Source: Pterois miles (taxonomy: Eukaryota > Chordata > Actinopteri > Perciformes > Scorpaenidae). Taken from it: a DNA stretch of 64,000 bases. A program made the translations under genes and the position numbers. Below the pieces are notes generated by a model. It made no database searches and had not been told where the DNA came from. It saw nothing but the letters and a program-made list of their open reading frames with translations. Within the stretch, counting starts at the first letter, position 1, and every line of letters starts with the position of its first letter. The stretch spans positions 14,945,501 to 15,009,500 of the forward strand of contig CAMQGK010000637.1 of the NCBI GenBank assembly GCA_947000775.1, in the 5' to 3' direction. This document shows, in pieces, positions 48,880 through 62,352 of the stretch.

Positions 48880-49560
48880 AACTATTTAATATGAAAGGGA
48901 GCCACACAAAGCCAGCAAACAATCATATTAATTGAGAAGTTTAAAAATTATTTTAACAAGTTTTTCAATCCACAAGGGAAAAGTTTGATATCAAGAGATT
49001 AACGCTCTTTGTGTGTCATTGGGGGGTTTCACAAATCCCCCTCAATGTTTTATTTGCATTTAAACTAAGAGCTATTTGTGTTCATTCACTTGTTTTCCAT
49101 GTCTAATTAATATCCTTTGAATGTGTGGGGATCAATTTATTTAATCAATGTTGGGTAGTGCCTCTGGCCTTCTAAAGGTCACTTAGATATGGAATGGGAA
49201 ATCATCAGAGTCAGATCACAAAGGGGCGAGCAGGTAATTTGAATGCAGCAAGGCAAACTTTGCATGTATGATCACACATTTCTGAAAAACTACAGAAAAT
49301 TTATATTTTCCTTGCCGTCTTCCCATTCCAGGCAATCGTCTTTTTCCCTCCACCAGAGGCCCACTGTACACACTAGAGTGCGGCAGCTGTGTAATCCCTT
49401 TAACAACCGTCGGGGCTATTAAATGAACCGGCGCTGCAGCTGCAAATAGCCAATAAAGCCAGCACAATATCATCCCTATTAAACAGTAATCTCGGCAGGC
49501 TTAAGAAGTTCTCTGAAAAATGGGAGGAAAACCATAACAAAATGTAATCAAGCAAAACAT
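48880..49560. promoter_or_regulatory. Possible cluster of conserved non-coding elements
   Basis: Two unique AT-balanced stretches, about 48,880-49,150 (CATATTAATTGAGAAG, GTCTAATTAATATCC) and 49,375-49,560 (GGGGCTATTAAATGAACCGG, CCTATTAAACAGTAATCTCG), rich in homeodomain-type cores and free of repeat marks. Best judged by cross-species alignment. Confidence 0.3.
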
Positions 49561-51399
49561 GGGGATTTTCCTCAACAAAATAAGCCAAACAATTTTCACA
49601 GTGGCTTTACATGAAAGGTGTCGAGCAAAAAAAAAAAAAGCACTTGAGCCTCAGAGAACTTCGCAGCCCCTTCAGGTGACCGCGGCTCGCCGCCTTATCA
49701 CAAATACAGGAGAGCACAACAAATAAAATGAGCCTGTCAATCGAAGCAATTTATCGCCACAGATATTAACAGAGAAAGGGGAAACAGGGGAAAATAACAA
49801 ATTGTGCAGTTACATTTTAAAAGTGACCAAATCGAATTCATAAGATCACAATTTGAGAGATAGAACCCAGTTTATTTTTCCTCCCTTTCACCGGCTTATG
49901 TGCTCTGTCAGATGAAAGCGGAGCAGAGAGCCGCCGTTGATGGAGCCTTTGAGCCTGGGAGAGGAGGCAACGCAGCCTCTTGAAGGGGTGCCGGGGACAG
50001 CGATAACCGGGGAGGCCGCGGGAGCTCCCTCCGCTGCCGGGGGAAGGTGTTCCAACTTATCAGAGTCTGCACGCGGGGAATGATTACCCCTCTACCGGGC
50101 CGATTACTGCCGGCTCTCTGGGTCAAAAGCAGGCCAGGATGAAAGAGAGAACTGAAGCCTCCTATCCTGCCTCCAATCATCCATTAGCACTCAGAGCGAG
50201 GGGCTCGTCTACCCCTCCACCCCCTCGCCGACGTGGGCTTGTCAGTCTGCCGCATAAGAAGAAGAGGGACGTAATCACAGGCGTGACTCCCGCTCACACC
50301 GGTGTCATGGAGGACAGTGTGGGGCCTGCAGAGGTAATTTATGAATCGGAGTAGAAACATTTCCTTGACATATTATTTATTCATTTGAGTTTGTTTAAGA
50401 ACAATCCTCGTCATCTGCACGGCAAGGCAAAGTGTGTTTACTCTATTGATGTATGGTATATATGCTGATCCGCTCTCACATGAATAAGAATGTGAAACAG
50501 GCCGGTAAGCACAAAACAACACACACATCAAACACACGTGCTTTTTATTTGCAGTATTCTAATAATGTAGGAAAAGGCATGAAACATCTTTCTTGCTGCC
50601 GGTGCAATATCTGCTTTGTATACTTTTTCCACTACTTTCACGCGTCTCTACTGAGAACGAATGGGACGCTGTATTCTCTGTGAAATATCACTAAGTACTT
50701 GAACAAACCACATCAGCCTGAAACTGTTCTCCTGACTGAGTGACAGAGACGCTACACTTAGAGAATCTACATTTAATGCTTCACTCTGTATGCATTCCCC
50801 AGCCGCCGTCATGTTATGGATGGACAATGGGCTGGTGTAGCACAGCTGACCAGACTCACCTCTGCCTATAACAGCACAACCCTTCAGATTAAGGTCAGTG
50901 CTTCAGTCAGCTACCTCTCGCTCTCCTCTCTTTAATAGCAGAAAGGGACAGGGAGCTACTCCAAGCCAATTGCTAGCGGCATCTCTGATGAACAGAGTGT
51001 AAAAATGTGTCTTCCTATGCTTCCATGCACAGGTCAGCGTAGGGGTCTTTACAATACAACCGAGTAATGCCTTGCTCCCAAACCTCAATCGTGTAATTCC
51101 ACTGACCAATCTATTTGGTGATATGGAAAGGTGGGTCTCAGGGGAGAGGGTCCAGCTGTGGGAATTTGAGACAGATGTGTGTGAAAGCTCACAGGTGAGC
51201 CAAAGACAGAGGTCAGTCCCCAGAGAGGAAGAGTGGGTGCTGCCATTTACAGGCTGCAGTCACACTGATGCAGCGCAACACCAGGCCTATTGTTCAAAAA
51301 AAGTTTACGGCCAATGTAGACAAGACGTCCCTAATGTCTACATAAGAAAGGAAATCAGAAGATTTACATTTCTACGACAATTATTCATGCGATACAAAT
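49561..51399. other. Gene-free stretch
   Basis: GC-richer around 49,900-50,330 (no CpG-island promoter with adjoining exon recognised), then AT-rich. Open frames here have no identifiable domains. Confidence 0.45.
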
Positions 51400-52270
51400 G
51401 AAAGTGAGATATTTCAGCCACGAGATGGTGGAAAAAGTCTGTGGGTTGTTCCACCACTTTGGTTCTGACTGAAATGTCTAATGACTAATGATTAAACTAC
51501 TGACATGAAATTTGGCACAGACAGTCAGGTCCTCCAGAGGATGAATGAGTTTGGCCCTGACTTTTCCTGTAGCACCACCATAGGGCTGACATTTGTGGTT
51601 TTCAGTGAAAACTATTGGGTGGACTGCTATTATATTTCAATACTGTATCATGCCAAAGAGTGTAACAGACCCACCTGGCCACCAGAGGAAAAAGTTTCAG
51701 TGTCTTGTTTTGCCTCATAGAGGCGTGAATATTACACATATGTATTAAGGTGCAATACCAACAAGGGGTAACAAAACCACTCACTTAGGTTTAGACAACA
51801 AAACCACTCACTTAGGTTTAAACAACAAAACCACTCACGTTTAGGAAAAACATCATGGCTGGACTTAAAATAAGTAGGTAAACTAAGTACAGTACATATG
51901 AAAACAACAAATCATAAATATGGAAAACATGTTACGAATGTCATTAAAAAAAACTTATTTCATGCTATTGCCTTGTGCTTTATCGCGTTATTCACACACC
52001 TTTTCATGCAACTGCAGATATCATCATTCATTTTAATTTGTTCAATATATTTATTTCAAAATACCTGCAAAACTGATGTCATTCCCATCAGTTTCGCCTG
52101 TACTTTGTGATTAATGCTAATTAGCAAGACTGCTAAACTGAGGCGGTGAACATGGTAAACATTATACCTGCTAAACATCAGCATGTTAGCATTGCCACTG
52201 TGTAAAGTTGGTGAGCATGTTGCCATGCTGGCATTAGCATTTAGCTCAAAGCACTGCAGGGCTGTAGGCT
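51400..52270 (+). repeat. Dispersed teleost repeat, with related material inverted at 2.8-3.9 kb
   Basis: Ordered blocks: GTTCCACCACTTTGGTTCTG, CATGAAATTTGGCACAGACA, GACTTTTCCTGTAGCACCAC, then a 27-base tandem (51,771-51,846), then CATCAGCATGTTAGCATTGC and GCATTTAGCTCAAAGCAC. Blocks of the same kinds occur in reverse at 2.8-3.9 kb. Class unknown. Confidence 0.6.
51771..51846 (+). repeat. 27-base tandem repeat, about 2.7 copies
   Basis: The unit is ACAAAACCACTCACTTAGG plus TTTAGACA. The third copy is partial. Confidence 0.8.
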
Positions 52271-55200
52271 CTTGATGATCTGATGATCAACACCTCAAGA
52301 AATGTTTACCAGCATCTCGCTAAGATCCTTTAGCTACCCAAGTGTCAATAGCTGTTTCCATTCACATATTTCTATGCATATTTTGAAGTATTGCATTAAA
52401 AAAATCTGTACAGAAACCGTAAATTCAGTAAAACTTCCTCCATTGCAGAAAAAAGTTTTAAGCTCACCTGAAGTGGTTTTTGCAGAATAAATTCTGACGT
52501 CACGAACATTTAACTAAAATGATTCTCTGATATTCCCATAACGTGCAAATGATCATCTTCCTCTCCAGACAACGTGACACATGATCAATACTAACTGACA
52601 TGAAACAATTAAAACTTGGCCAGTTGAAACAAATTCCTGAAGACCTCTTTTCTATCGAAGATGGTCACATGGCCAATCCAACTTGTTTTGCTTCCGATTT
52701 GAAACCTCTACCTCTTCTGCTCTGTTTACTGGCAGATTACAGCCACGTGTGAAGCGTAGCCAACAAATTCTGACAAAACTGCAACTTAACCAAGTTTATT
52801 CGCTATAAACCAGTTAATTTAAACGCACATAATTCACATTTCTTTCATAGCAACATTTCAAAAGTTCGCATAAAATCTGCTTGACGGTTGACACCCCTAC
52901 AAACTCCAGGGGTGCTTTTCTGTATCTTACCTTTCACTATGAATATTAAATTTGCTGTAGAGATCATTTAAGTATCTAATTTATCCCATGACTCAGACTG
53001 CTTCTTAGAGGATAAAAAAGATATGATATAGATATGATGAAGGCAATATCAACATAATAGAGCACATTTCCCAACATGGATTCAATCAGATAAACCGTTA
53101 ATATGACTGATAAATTCTAATAACTTCAACAGCAATTCAGAGTGACCATTTTCATCCCATGATGCATATCTTTATTGAAAGAAATGACCTGAACCTAATC
53201 TATCAGCAGCCATCTATTGAATAGCCGGATGATAATGTTACATACATGTCAAGGACCTCTTTATAACTAGTTATAATCTCTGTTATTTATTTAGAGACAC
53301 TGAGTCCAAGCAGCTGTTTCCTAAATGGCCTGCCAGATGATGACTCACATTAGTTTAGATAAGATCTGACCTTGGCCTTCTGCGTGGACATAGAGCATGT
53401 CAGAAACACACTACTGCAGAGACGCTACACCTGAGTAAAATATTAATGCTGTTCTTTATATTTTGACCATCCCCTGTGCAATTAAATATTGGTTCTATTC
53501 AAATACCCTTTCAGATCAATCAAATAAGACGATAAAATGCATAAGATTAAAACAGAAGGGAAGCACATTCATCACTCAGCATCATTCAGATGAGAGCGCA
53601 AGTTCAACGAGGTATCGCATTTCCAAGGCCGGCACAAACAAAGAGAGAGACCTCACTACATGGAAGGACCTGTGGAGATGCTGTTTTCAATGATCCAAAG
53701 CATCTCGTCTTGTCCTTTTCACATGCTTCCAATGAATTATGTATCCGCAGTGATTTATGGTGCGCCATGCTCAACCCTCTTTCTCTCCCTCAACGTGGAA
53801 TCCTACATGGATTTTTCAGCGGGAGCCAACTGGGAAAACCAAAATTGCTCAATTTAAGGAAGTAATTAAAACTGTCCGCAATCAATATTTATCTTTAGAC
53901 GGACCCTGGTGGGGGTTTAGCGGCTCACCATCCCCCCACCCGGCCCCGTGTCTCCCAGCTCTTCTCATTGACAGCTGTTCAGCTCCTTCAGATAAACCAG
54001 AAACAGGAGCAAGCTGTTCCCACTCAGGACTGAAGCGACATGTGTCGGGAATAATCACATGACCGCAACATGTGAGCTGGCACAACACAAGTAGAGAAAG
54101 TTTAGTTGACCAAGAGATACAGATCAATGCAATGGGCAGTCCATCTATAGAGGGACCACAGCCCCTTCAGTGAGTATTTAGTGAAGCAATCAACTGTAAT
54201 TCTAACACAGACAATTCATTTTCTCACAAAGTAACACATTTAGATATTACGAAACTTTCAAAGCTCATGAATAATCAGAAGCCGAGCACTCGGCTATTTT
54301 GACGCTCTGCAGTCATATAATTAGTTTGACATTATCTTTTCACCTGTGCACAAGTGGGAGAAGTAAAGCAACACAGAGTCCTACAATAATATGTAGATAT
54401 TTATACAAAAAAAAAATAAAATCTACATTTACATACTGATATTCTGGATACAAATAATTTAAACAAGGTGGAATGAATATGTAACATAATCCCTTTTGAT
54501 CGACTCTTATTCTTAATCCACCTATTTAGCATTTAAAAGCAGTACATAAACAGCAGAATATAAATTGTTCATAACACACTAAAATGCAGATATAAAAGCA
54601 TGTTTAGGTGTTTGTTTCGTTTCCCTGTGAAGCAGCCGTACATGGCGTAGTAGTTAATGAACGATTAATAAGACAGCATCACAAAAATTAATTGAGCATG
54701 AGTTTTTACCTTTGAAATAATAGTCTGACAAAAAAAAAAAAAAAAGTTTAAAACATTTTATCTCAAGGTCCACATAGTAAATTTCTACTGGAGCTTTCAG
54801 TCACATTTTGGGGCCTTCAACAGCAGAATAATTCTAAATAATATCATTATAATTAGTATTTTATTATAAAACATAAGAAACATATAATTAGGAAATATAG
54901 TATAATAAATATAATACTTCATATTATGAGTGATAATTGTTATATTGTCATTCATAACGTATTCATATATCAGCAACAGACGTTTCATGTGATAAGTTAT
55001 AATTATTAAAATACATAAACATGTAAAAATGTCTTTACATCTACTGAAAACGTCTTTTACTAAACAATTTAAGTGTTTATATACTGCTAATTAATGCTAA
55101 CTAAGGGGGTTGAAATACAGTGTCGCCCTGTTTCAAGAAAACTCGACATTTACTGTAGACGCTGTAGTGACTGGTGACTTCTTTAAAACAGAAGCTATAA

Positions 55201-55660
55201 TCCACTGCAGTTCAATAGAAATCCATCACATTAACCTAACAACGGCGAAGGGTCAGGAAAGGACAACTTCCATCAAAAGAAAGTAACCTGGAGTCCCCAG
55301 ACTGATATATCACACTTTAATTCAATAGAGAGTATTTACTTGCGATCAATTTAGTAAGGTGAAACAGTCATGTAAAATAGAATAGCGGTGGCATGACAGT
55401 TTGGTTAGACCGTCTTCAGAGACCTCTTGCTGCAGGCAGAAATCATGTCTCTGTCATTCTATATCATCAATTTTAATTATCCTCACAAGTGCTCATTCTG
55501 CTGCAGGCAGCAGTAGGAAAGGCAGGATCTGGGATAAAAAAAAAAAAAAAATCTTTTAATCTATTTGGGACGTGAAGTGTGAGGTGAGACCTCTGTCTGT
55601 CACAACCCCCACCCGTCCCAACCCCACACCACCCCCACTCCAACACCATGCCACTTCGCC
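52271..55660. other. Gene-free stretch; possible conserved element at about 53840-54060
   Basis: About 53,840-54,060 has TTTAAGGAAGTAATTAAAAC and CAATCAATATTTATCTTTAG followed by GC-balanced unique DNA. The rest is AT-rich, with poly-A runs at about 54,409, 54,730 and 55,536. Confidence 0.3.
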
Positions 55661-55672
55661 CCAAAACCACAC

Positions 55673-55699
55673 ACAAACACACAAACACACACACACATG

Positions 55700-55751
<52 letters not shown>
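55673..55751. repeat. (CA)n microsatellite, interrupted
   Basis: CACAAACACA units followed by an uninterrupted CA run from about 55703 to 55751. Confidence 0.97.
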
Positions 55752-55753
<2 letters not shown>

Positions 55754-56388
55754 ACTTCGTGGACTTGTGCTCGGATGCACACATGTACAGTAAAAGGATC
55801 AAATTCATGCACACAACCCACAATAACGCACATAATCTTTGTATATAGAAGTCTGTTTATCTAGTTATTCTGTAGTTACACTTAAAAAAAGTATATTTTT
55901 TGCCATTTTCCCTCTTTTCCTCTTGAATGTTGTTTCTTGTGTTGTTGCGGCACCCCGCTACGAGTCAACCATTAGGTCAATATAGCAAAGGTCATGCACC
56001 TCCTTGCCAATCTCCTGCTGTAACTGAACAGCACACACATTTAGTGATCATTATGACACCTCCAGATCCTTCTGTCCTCAATAACGTAGCAGGGGTCTCA
56101 CTGGCCACCGTCCCCCCTGCTGTGTTAGACCACCTTCTTACTACCAACACATCATACAGACTGCACAGTCACCGTTTGTGGTGTTTTCTAATTGGGTTGG
56201 ATTATTGGCTCCATGAGGATGCAGAGACACTGAGCTCTGGTTTGGCAGCGAAGGACTGCTGTTGATTGCTGGAGTTGAGAAAACTGGGGTTGATCCTGAG
56301 GATTTAAGTTTCTTTTTGGTTTCTCGATGACGTGGTAGATCACATACTGACACTAACCCCCTATTTAACTGCCAAACGTTTATTTCCT

Positions 56389-56432
56389 CATTTCCTCTTA
56401 CACCTAATTGGTATTAGGTGTAAGAGGAAATG
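56389..56432. repeat. Perfect 20-base inverted repeat with 4-base loop
   Basis: Arms CATTTCCTCTTACACCTAAT (56389-56408) and its exact reverse complement (56413-56432) around TGGT. No recognised element surrounds it. Confidence 0.95.
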
Positions 56433-56829
56433 GAAAAATTAGATGTCGTTAAAACTAGTAGAAAGCTATATTTATTTGTGAGATGGAAAGTGCCCTGCCA
56501 TCCTTTAAAAGGATCTTTGTTAAATCTTTATTGAAACAAACTAGCAAGTCTATCTATTGTTTTTAAGCCAAAGGAAATCAGAAACACTTTGGATGCAGCG
56601 GACACATCATATCACCGGAGAAGAACATTATTAATTTTAATTTAATTATTATTATTACTAATTAATTAATGTCCATCCAATGACAACAACTAAAAAATGC
56701 TCTCTTTCTACAATATCTGGGAAGTGCAACTATGGTATGGTTTAATTTGGGAAAAAGATTGTGGGTATGGCAAATTACCCAACGCAATTTCACGCAAAAG
56801 AGACCAGAGGATAGCACATCAGTGTCACA

Positions 56830-57250
56830 TTTTGCCTCTCTGAGGCATGAATATTACATACCTGTATGAAGGTGCAGCGCCAACAGGGGGCAAAAAAACA
56901 CAAAGTTAGGTTTAGGAAAAACCTCACGGTTGGTGTTCAAATACGCCTTTATGAAGTGAAATACATACGGAAACAAGAAAAGTACGAAAAACGTGACAAA
57001 TGATATCAAAGTAACATAACAAAATGGTCTCGAACATTGATCTCCTGGTTCAAAGTGTTTGTTGGATCCATCCATCTCCCACCCACATACAAGTGGTTGT
57101 TCTACTGACATGAATGCATTTACACTGCAGTCAGTACATGGTGTGAAAATGACATGCCTAAGAACGGCATTCTTATTACACGCGTTTGCCTTTTGCAATA
57201 CTGTGTCATTCACAAGCCTTTTCACACAACCAGCCTGAATTATCTGTGGT
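56830..57250 (+). repeat. Dispersed repeat related to those at 36.4, 43.1 and 51.7 kb
   Basis: GAGGCATGAATATTACATAC, GGTGCAGCGCCAACAGGGGG and AGTTAGGTTTAGGAAAAACC resemble 51,715-51,860. Non-coding. Confidence 0.55.
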
Positions 57251-57504
57251 TAAGGGTTAAGGTTAGGTGACTAAAGCACTTGGTTACGATGAGGGAAAGA
57301 CTGTGGCTACACTAAATAAAAAGGTAAATGTTGACTATAGGGGAAGCAAAACTCCCTTAATTTCCGCCTTGTGCGGATTTGTCCAATAAGTCCAGTTTGG
57401 GAGCTGTACTTGTTTTAGTCTTACAACTTTAACCCTCTGAAAGTTAAATAAACTTTTGGTCGCCTAAAAATGTCTTATTCAGTTGTACTTATCTGCACCC
57501 TCTC

Positions 57505-57610
57505 ATGTCACTTCCGGTTGCCAAAAACAAGATGGTAACAGCCAAAATGCCAAACTCTAGGCTTCAAAACAGCAGTCCACAGATCAATGGGTGACCACGA
57601 TGACACCATC
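57505..57610 (-). repeat. Inverted fragment of the 15.4-15.8 kb repeat
   Basis: CACTTCCGGTTGCC, GCCAAAATGCCAAACTC and CAGCAGTCCACAGATCAATG are reverse-complement matches to 15,383-15,480. Confidence 0.6.
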
Positions 57611-59825
57611 CACTAATCATATTCAGTCTGTGCTTCAGTCTGGGTTAATATCAGTCTTCAGAGATGACCCAAAGATACTGATTGTCTGTAGTATTACACT
57701 AAGATGAACTACACAGAAAAGTTTTGCTGAAGTTTAAAAAGGTTAAAAGCTCTTCTGTTACAGTTTCAGCTTTATGACGTAAAATTCAACTATCATAAAA
57801 CAGCTGTGTTATTTCATAGATGCCATTATTTACCATACAGTACATGATGCTCAATCAGACCTTCAGTGATTGGAAATCTGTGGCACATAAATATACAATA
57901 TGGTTGAGGCAAATTGAGGCAAATTGCATGCATTTTTAGGGATCATTAAGTTATTAGCATCACTAGAGGGGGCAGAAAAACACTTGAAAAAAATCTCTCT
58001 GCTAATTGCAATCAATTTCTCCTTTCAGAGAAACTTCTGATGCCTTCCGGCATTCTGCTCTTCATGGATTTCACGTGGGGCGCCGTGGATGTCATCCTAA
58101 CAACAGCAGCAATGTTGACAGCGACTGAGAACGGATCTGTGGAAACACGTCTGAGGATATACAGACAAATATTGTAGTTGACTGCGAGAGCTATTGAGCC
58201 ACTACTCTGCATATAGCCTTAGCCATAAAGTGCAGTCACGAATGAGCCATAAAAAGTTATAATTAATAGAAAATGGGTCGCCTGTGATTGGCAACAGCTG
58301 AGAAGTGAAACGGACAGGAGCTGATAATGAGTTCTGGAATTGGCAAAAAAATGTCCTCTTGCTCACGGGTGAAGAAAGAAAAGGTAGTCCTCCATAAAAA
58401 GAAAGGATAAAAGAGCGAAGTTAAAGGAAAATCACTGGGCAGCTTTTATGTTTCACTCTGTCAGCTGAGTGTCAGGGATTTGCTGTCATAAAGATAGTGA
58501 AAGCTCAAGAGCTGGTGCTTACCAAGAATTAATCAGTTTAGGTTTTGGTCCTGGACATAAAATGTCAGACGTTGCCTCTCAACTCTTGTAGGTGATTTCT
58601 TTGAGCCGAACAACACAATAATCCCACTCTCACTTCTATTGAAGGTCAAAGTTGGTCAGTGAGCCAAGAAATACCATATCAGAGCTTCCTTCCTCCTCAA
58701 TTGCAGCGAGTATAAATTACGGAATTAGTGTATTGATTGCAGACCATGGCTTCAAGCAATCACTTTTACAGCCATGACAAGATTATTTTATCCTACTTTT
58801 CCTGTATTATTATATGTTGTGTTTGAGTTATTCTACCAGCATGGGAAGTGACAGCTTGAATTTATTCAATAAAGCGGAGCAGTTAGGGAAGCCAGTGAGG
58901 CAAAAAGCAGAAGACGTGGCATGAAGGAGGGAGACAGCGTTCCCGCCTGCGAGCCTGCCATCCTAAATAAAGAAAGATATCTGCCCAAACGGAGCGCTGA
59001 TCAATACATTCATACAAACACAAGCACATCATTTGTTAACTCTTGGATGATAACCTCTCAGTGTTGCACATGGGAAACTGCAGGAGTGAGGAAAAAAAAG
59101 ACATCATAAATTACAGGTAATAGAGTTTATGATGATTTGTAATATGGCACGTGAACAGGATATGCACTGTTGTGTTTGATTTCAGATTTGTTAGCAAAAT
59201 ACAATGCGTCATAATAGACAACAAGTGATATCATTTCACAAATTATTCAACTGTGTCATCACTCTGGCAGAGAATATTTTAGCATGAACCAGTCTGGAGA
59301 TGAAGGCAACCTGTGGAGTTTTTTGACGATTAATGATTTGGAGAGCAGCATTTAGCTGAACGGGTCCTCATATTGTTTGTATCGCGTGTCCTAACAGCAG
59401 GCTCAAGCATCCAAGGGACGTTTGCGTCACCTACAGATGGCTGTAAAGTAAAAGCTGTGGTGGAAAAGCACGATAAAAGTTGGTCAGAAAAGCATTCAAT
59501 GTGTTTTTAAGGCCTTAATGATCAGTCCCGTCTCCTACAAAATTACGTTCCCATACAACTAAACTGCATTCTCAGTTATTCTTTGAAAGAAATGTATTTT
59601 CTTCCAGATTACAGTCATATTTTTAAACAGTTTTAAATGTGTCTTTACGTTGTCAGCTGAAACAAAAAAAAAAAAACAAAAAAACACAACACTACTTTGT
59701 TGATTTTAGTAAAAAAAACATCATGGTTTGGCTTAAAAGGACTACAAACATTGACTCAAAACAAAAAACAATGCTACTTTGATAGGTTTAGACAACATAA
59801 CTCTTTGGTTACGTTTAGTAAAAAA
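57611..59825. other. Gene-free stretch; dispersed repeat at about 59640-59820
   Basis: No exon was recognised. 59,690-59,820 has GTTTAGACAACATAACTC-type text of the same dispersed group as 51.75 kb. Confidence 0.45.
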
Positions 59826-60318
59826 TAGGGCTGTCTATTCAAATATTTAATCACGATTAATCACACATTATTTATCTGTTCAAAATGTAGGGAGATTTTT
59901 AATGTATCTAATACTCTTAACAACATGGGAGTGGGCAGATATGCTACTTTATGCAAATGTATTCATATATTTATTACTGGAAATCAATTAGCAACACAAA
60001 AAAATGACAAATGTTGTCCATAAACCCAAACAGGTACTGTATTTACCATAAAAATATGCTCAAATCATAACATGTTAAACTGCAGCCCAACAGGCAACAA
60101 CAGCTGTCAGTGTGTCAGTGTGCTGACTTGACTATGACTTGCCCCAAACTGCATGTGATTATCATAAAGTGGGCATGTCTGTAAAGGGGAGACTCGTGGG
60201 TACCCACAGAACCCCACCAACATTTAGTGTAAGTTTGGAGCGTTATTTAACCTCCTTCCCGACAACCTAGTATGACATACCAAGTTGGTACTGATGGATT
60301 CCTTCTAGTCTCATATAT
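59826..60318 (+). mobile_element. hAT-like MITE (TAGGGCTGTC...TTTAATCACGATTAATC)
   Basis: Begins TAGGGCTGTCTATTCAAATA with AATCACGATTAATCAC, then TCAACATGGGAGTGGGC-type text, CAGCCCAACAGGCAACAACA and GTAAGTTTGGAGCGTTATTT. This is the recognisable layout of a very abundant fish non-autonomous element. The 3' end is eroded. Confidence 0.75.
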
Positions 60319-60413
60319 TCACTTGGTGTGTAAAATGTTATTGTACAGCATTGTTGTATTGTACAGGTTAGATACAAAGACAAGGTAAAATAAGACTAAA
60401 ATTGAAATTATTC

Positions 60414-60741
60414 TTTAAAGGTGCAGTGTGAAGGATCTGATGGCAAAGCGGCGTGGTTGAAGACAGCAGCCAACTGAAACTTCTCCCGTGTGCCAAGCAT
60501 GTAGGAGAACTAGGCTGGCCAACGCAAAAATGTGAAGACGCGAATGGCTCTATATGGAGCCAGTGTTTGATTAGTCCACTCTGAGCTACTGTAGAAAGAT
60601 GGTGGCCAGCTAGAGGACCCACTCAATATGTAGATATAAACAGCTCATTCTAAGCCAACGAAAACACAACAATTCAATTTATAATATCATCTTCCATTTT
60701 TACCAATAGATGCTACTAAATATTGCACACTGGTCCTTTAA
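60414..60741 (+). mobile_element. MITE-like element, family A copy 3, full length
   Basis: Opens TTTAAAGGTGCAGTGTGAAG and closes TTGCACACTGGTCCTTTAA, so the ends are inverted repeats of about 17 bases. The interior (GTAGATATAAACAGCTCATT, TACCAATAGATGC) matches the copy at 11.86 kb. Confidence 0.8.
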
Positions 60742-60808
60742 GGGCATTCAACTTACTATAAAATTATAGTGTGGATGATGCTGAATCATGCTTAAAGTAT
60801 TACTCAGT

Positions 60809-60810
<2 letters not shown>

Positions 60811-60878
<68 letters not shown>
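60811..60878. repeat. (CA)n microsatellite
   Basis: About 34 uninterrupted CA units. Confidence 0.98.
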
Positions 60879-60880
<2 letters not shown>

Positions 60881-61410
60881 CAGTATAATCCCTCAGTGGC
60901 ATGCATAAAAATTGATCCATGAACACAAAACAAAAACACAACTTAACATGTAATAAAAAACAGATTTTGGCCTCCCATAAAAAACAATAATTTGACTAAC
61001 TGAAGATTCATGCTCTGTTGTGCTGCAGCAGCTGGTCGAGTGAAAAAGCAATAATACATGTGTACTGTGATTGATGTACCCTCCGATTCATAATCAAATT
61101 TGTATCGGTCTTCACTTATTCCCAAAGCGCAAAGGTAAAGCATGACAATGAGACATACTGTATGAACAAGGACAAACTATAGACATTAAACACAGGCAAT
61201 TCTTCACCTAGGTTATACACTTACTATCATAGATTTAAAACCAGTGCAAAAACACAAGATAACTTTAGGACTTAATAACACCAATTATCAAAAACAATAA
61301 TTTTTAGAGTCATAGTGATCAGAGGAGTGAGGAGATTCAAAAAAAAGCCTGACTTTACATTAGACCATCTACAATTATTCTTTTCACTACGATGAACATA
61401 GAAACTATTG

Positions 61411-62352
61411 CTGGGACGATACACCGATCTCCCAGTTTAATACTATCATGATACTTGGGTACCCATTCAATATGTATTATAATTCAATATTACAGTTTAA
61501 TGAGATTTTATGTTAACTTTTTCAACAGTAGAGCGTGGGGAAAAAGTTGTATCATACACTTCTAGGAGCTTTTACTTTGGAAAATATCTAAATCAATACA
61601 GTAAAACATATATCAGTCATTGTTGGGCATTATTTATTTTTCTTTTTTTTTCCAGTAACCTAAAAAGTCAAAGATTAAAAACATTTCCCTCACAAATTAG
61701 TGGCATTTTCTTTTTAATTTATAAAGGACATATAATGTTTTATAATTCTGGTGAATATAATCCAATCAATCTTATTTCCATATCTGTATTTTGTATATAC
61801 AGTTCCCTTTGTTAACACCTTATTTTGAAAACCTGATACAGTCTAGCTCTCCTGTCAGCTCCGTCCTCTTTATACATCCATGATCAGCTCCATCAATGCC
61901 GTTTGAATACATTTATCATAAATGTCAGCATATAGGTGCTCTACAATCGTAGCGTCGGGCGATTTGACCACAGAGGTGACAGTGACGGCCGGCTTGACCG
62001 CACATTATAGCAACACGATAACATTTCCTGTCCATGACAGAGTTCGCATGTAGCTTTAGCCCCGATGTCTAGCTCTGCTTCTCCTGCAATGTGTGAAACC
62101 GAAGTGTTTCCAAACTTACTACTGTAGGTGTGTTCACCACGTTGGATTTAACATGTGAGGGTGTGGGTCGTTTCCACGTGGACCTTCCACCATTTTGGCT
62201 CACTGAGGTTTGTTTTGGTTGACGGATACAAAACAGATATGACGTCATGTTACTCAGTTTACAACAATAAAAGCAGTAACTTCTTTCTACCTCTGCATGA
62301 ATTTCCAAATTGTTAAAAAAAAAAAAAAAATACTGATACATAGGTGAATTCA
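61411..62352 (-). mobile_element. 1-kb dispersed repeat, copy 2 (reverse)
   Basis: Reverse-complement counterpart of 44,306-45,378, with the CTGGGACGATACACC end at 61411 and TAGGTGAATTCA at the other. It carries an extra segment around 61,620-61,740 and a poly-A run near 62,317. Divergence is high, so both copies are old. Confidence 0.75.
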
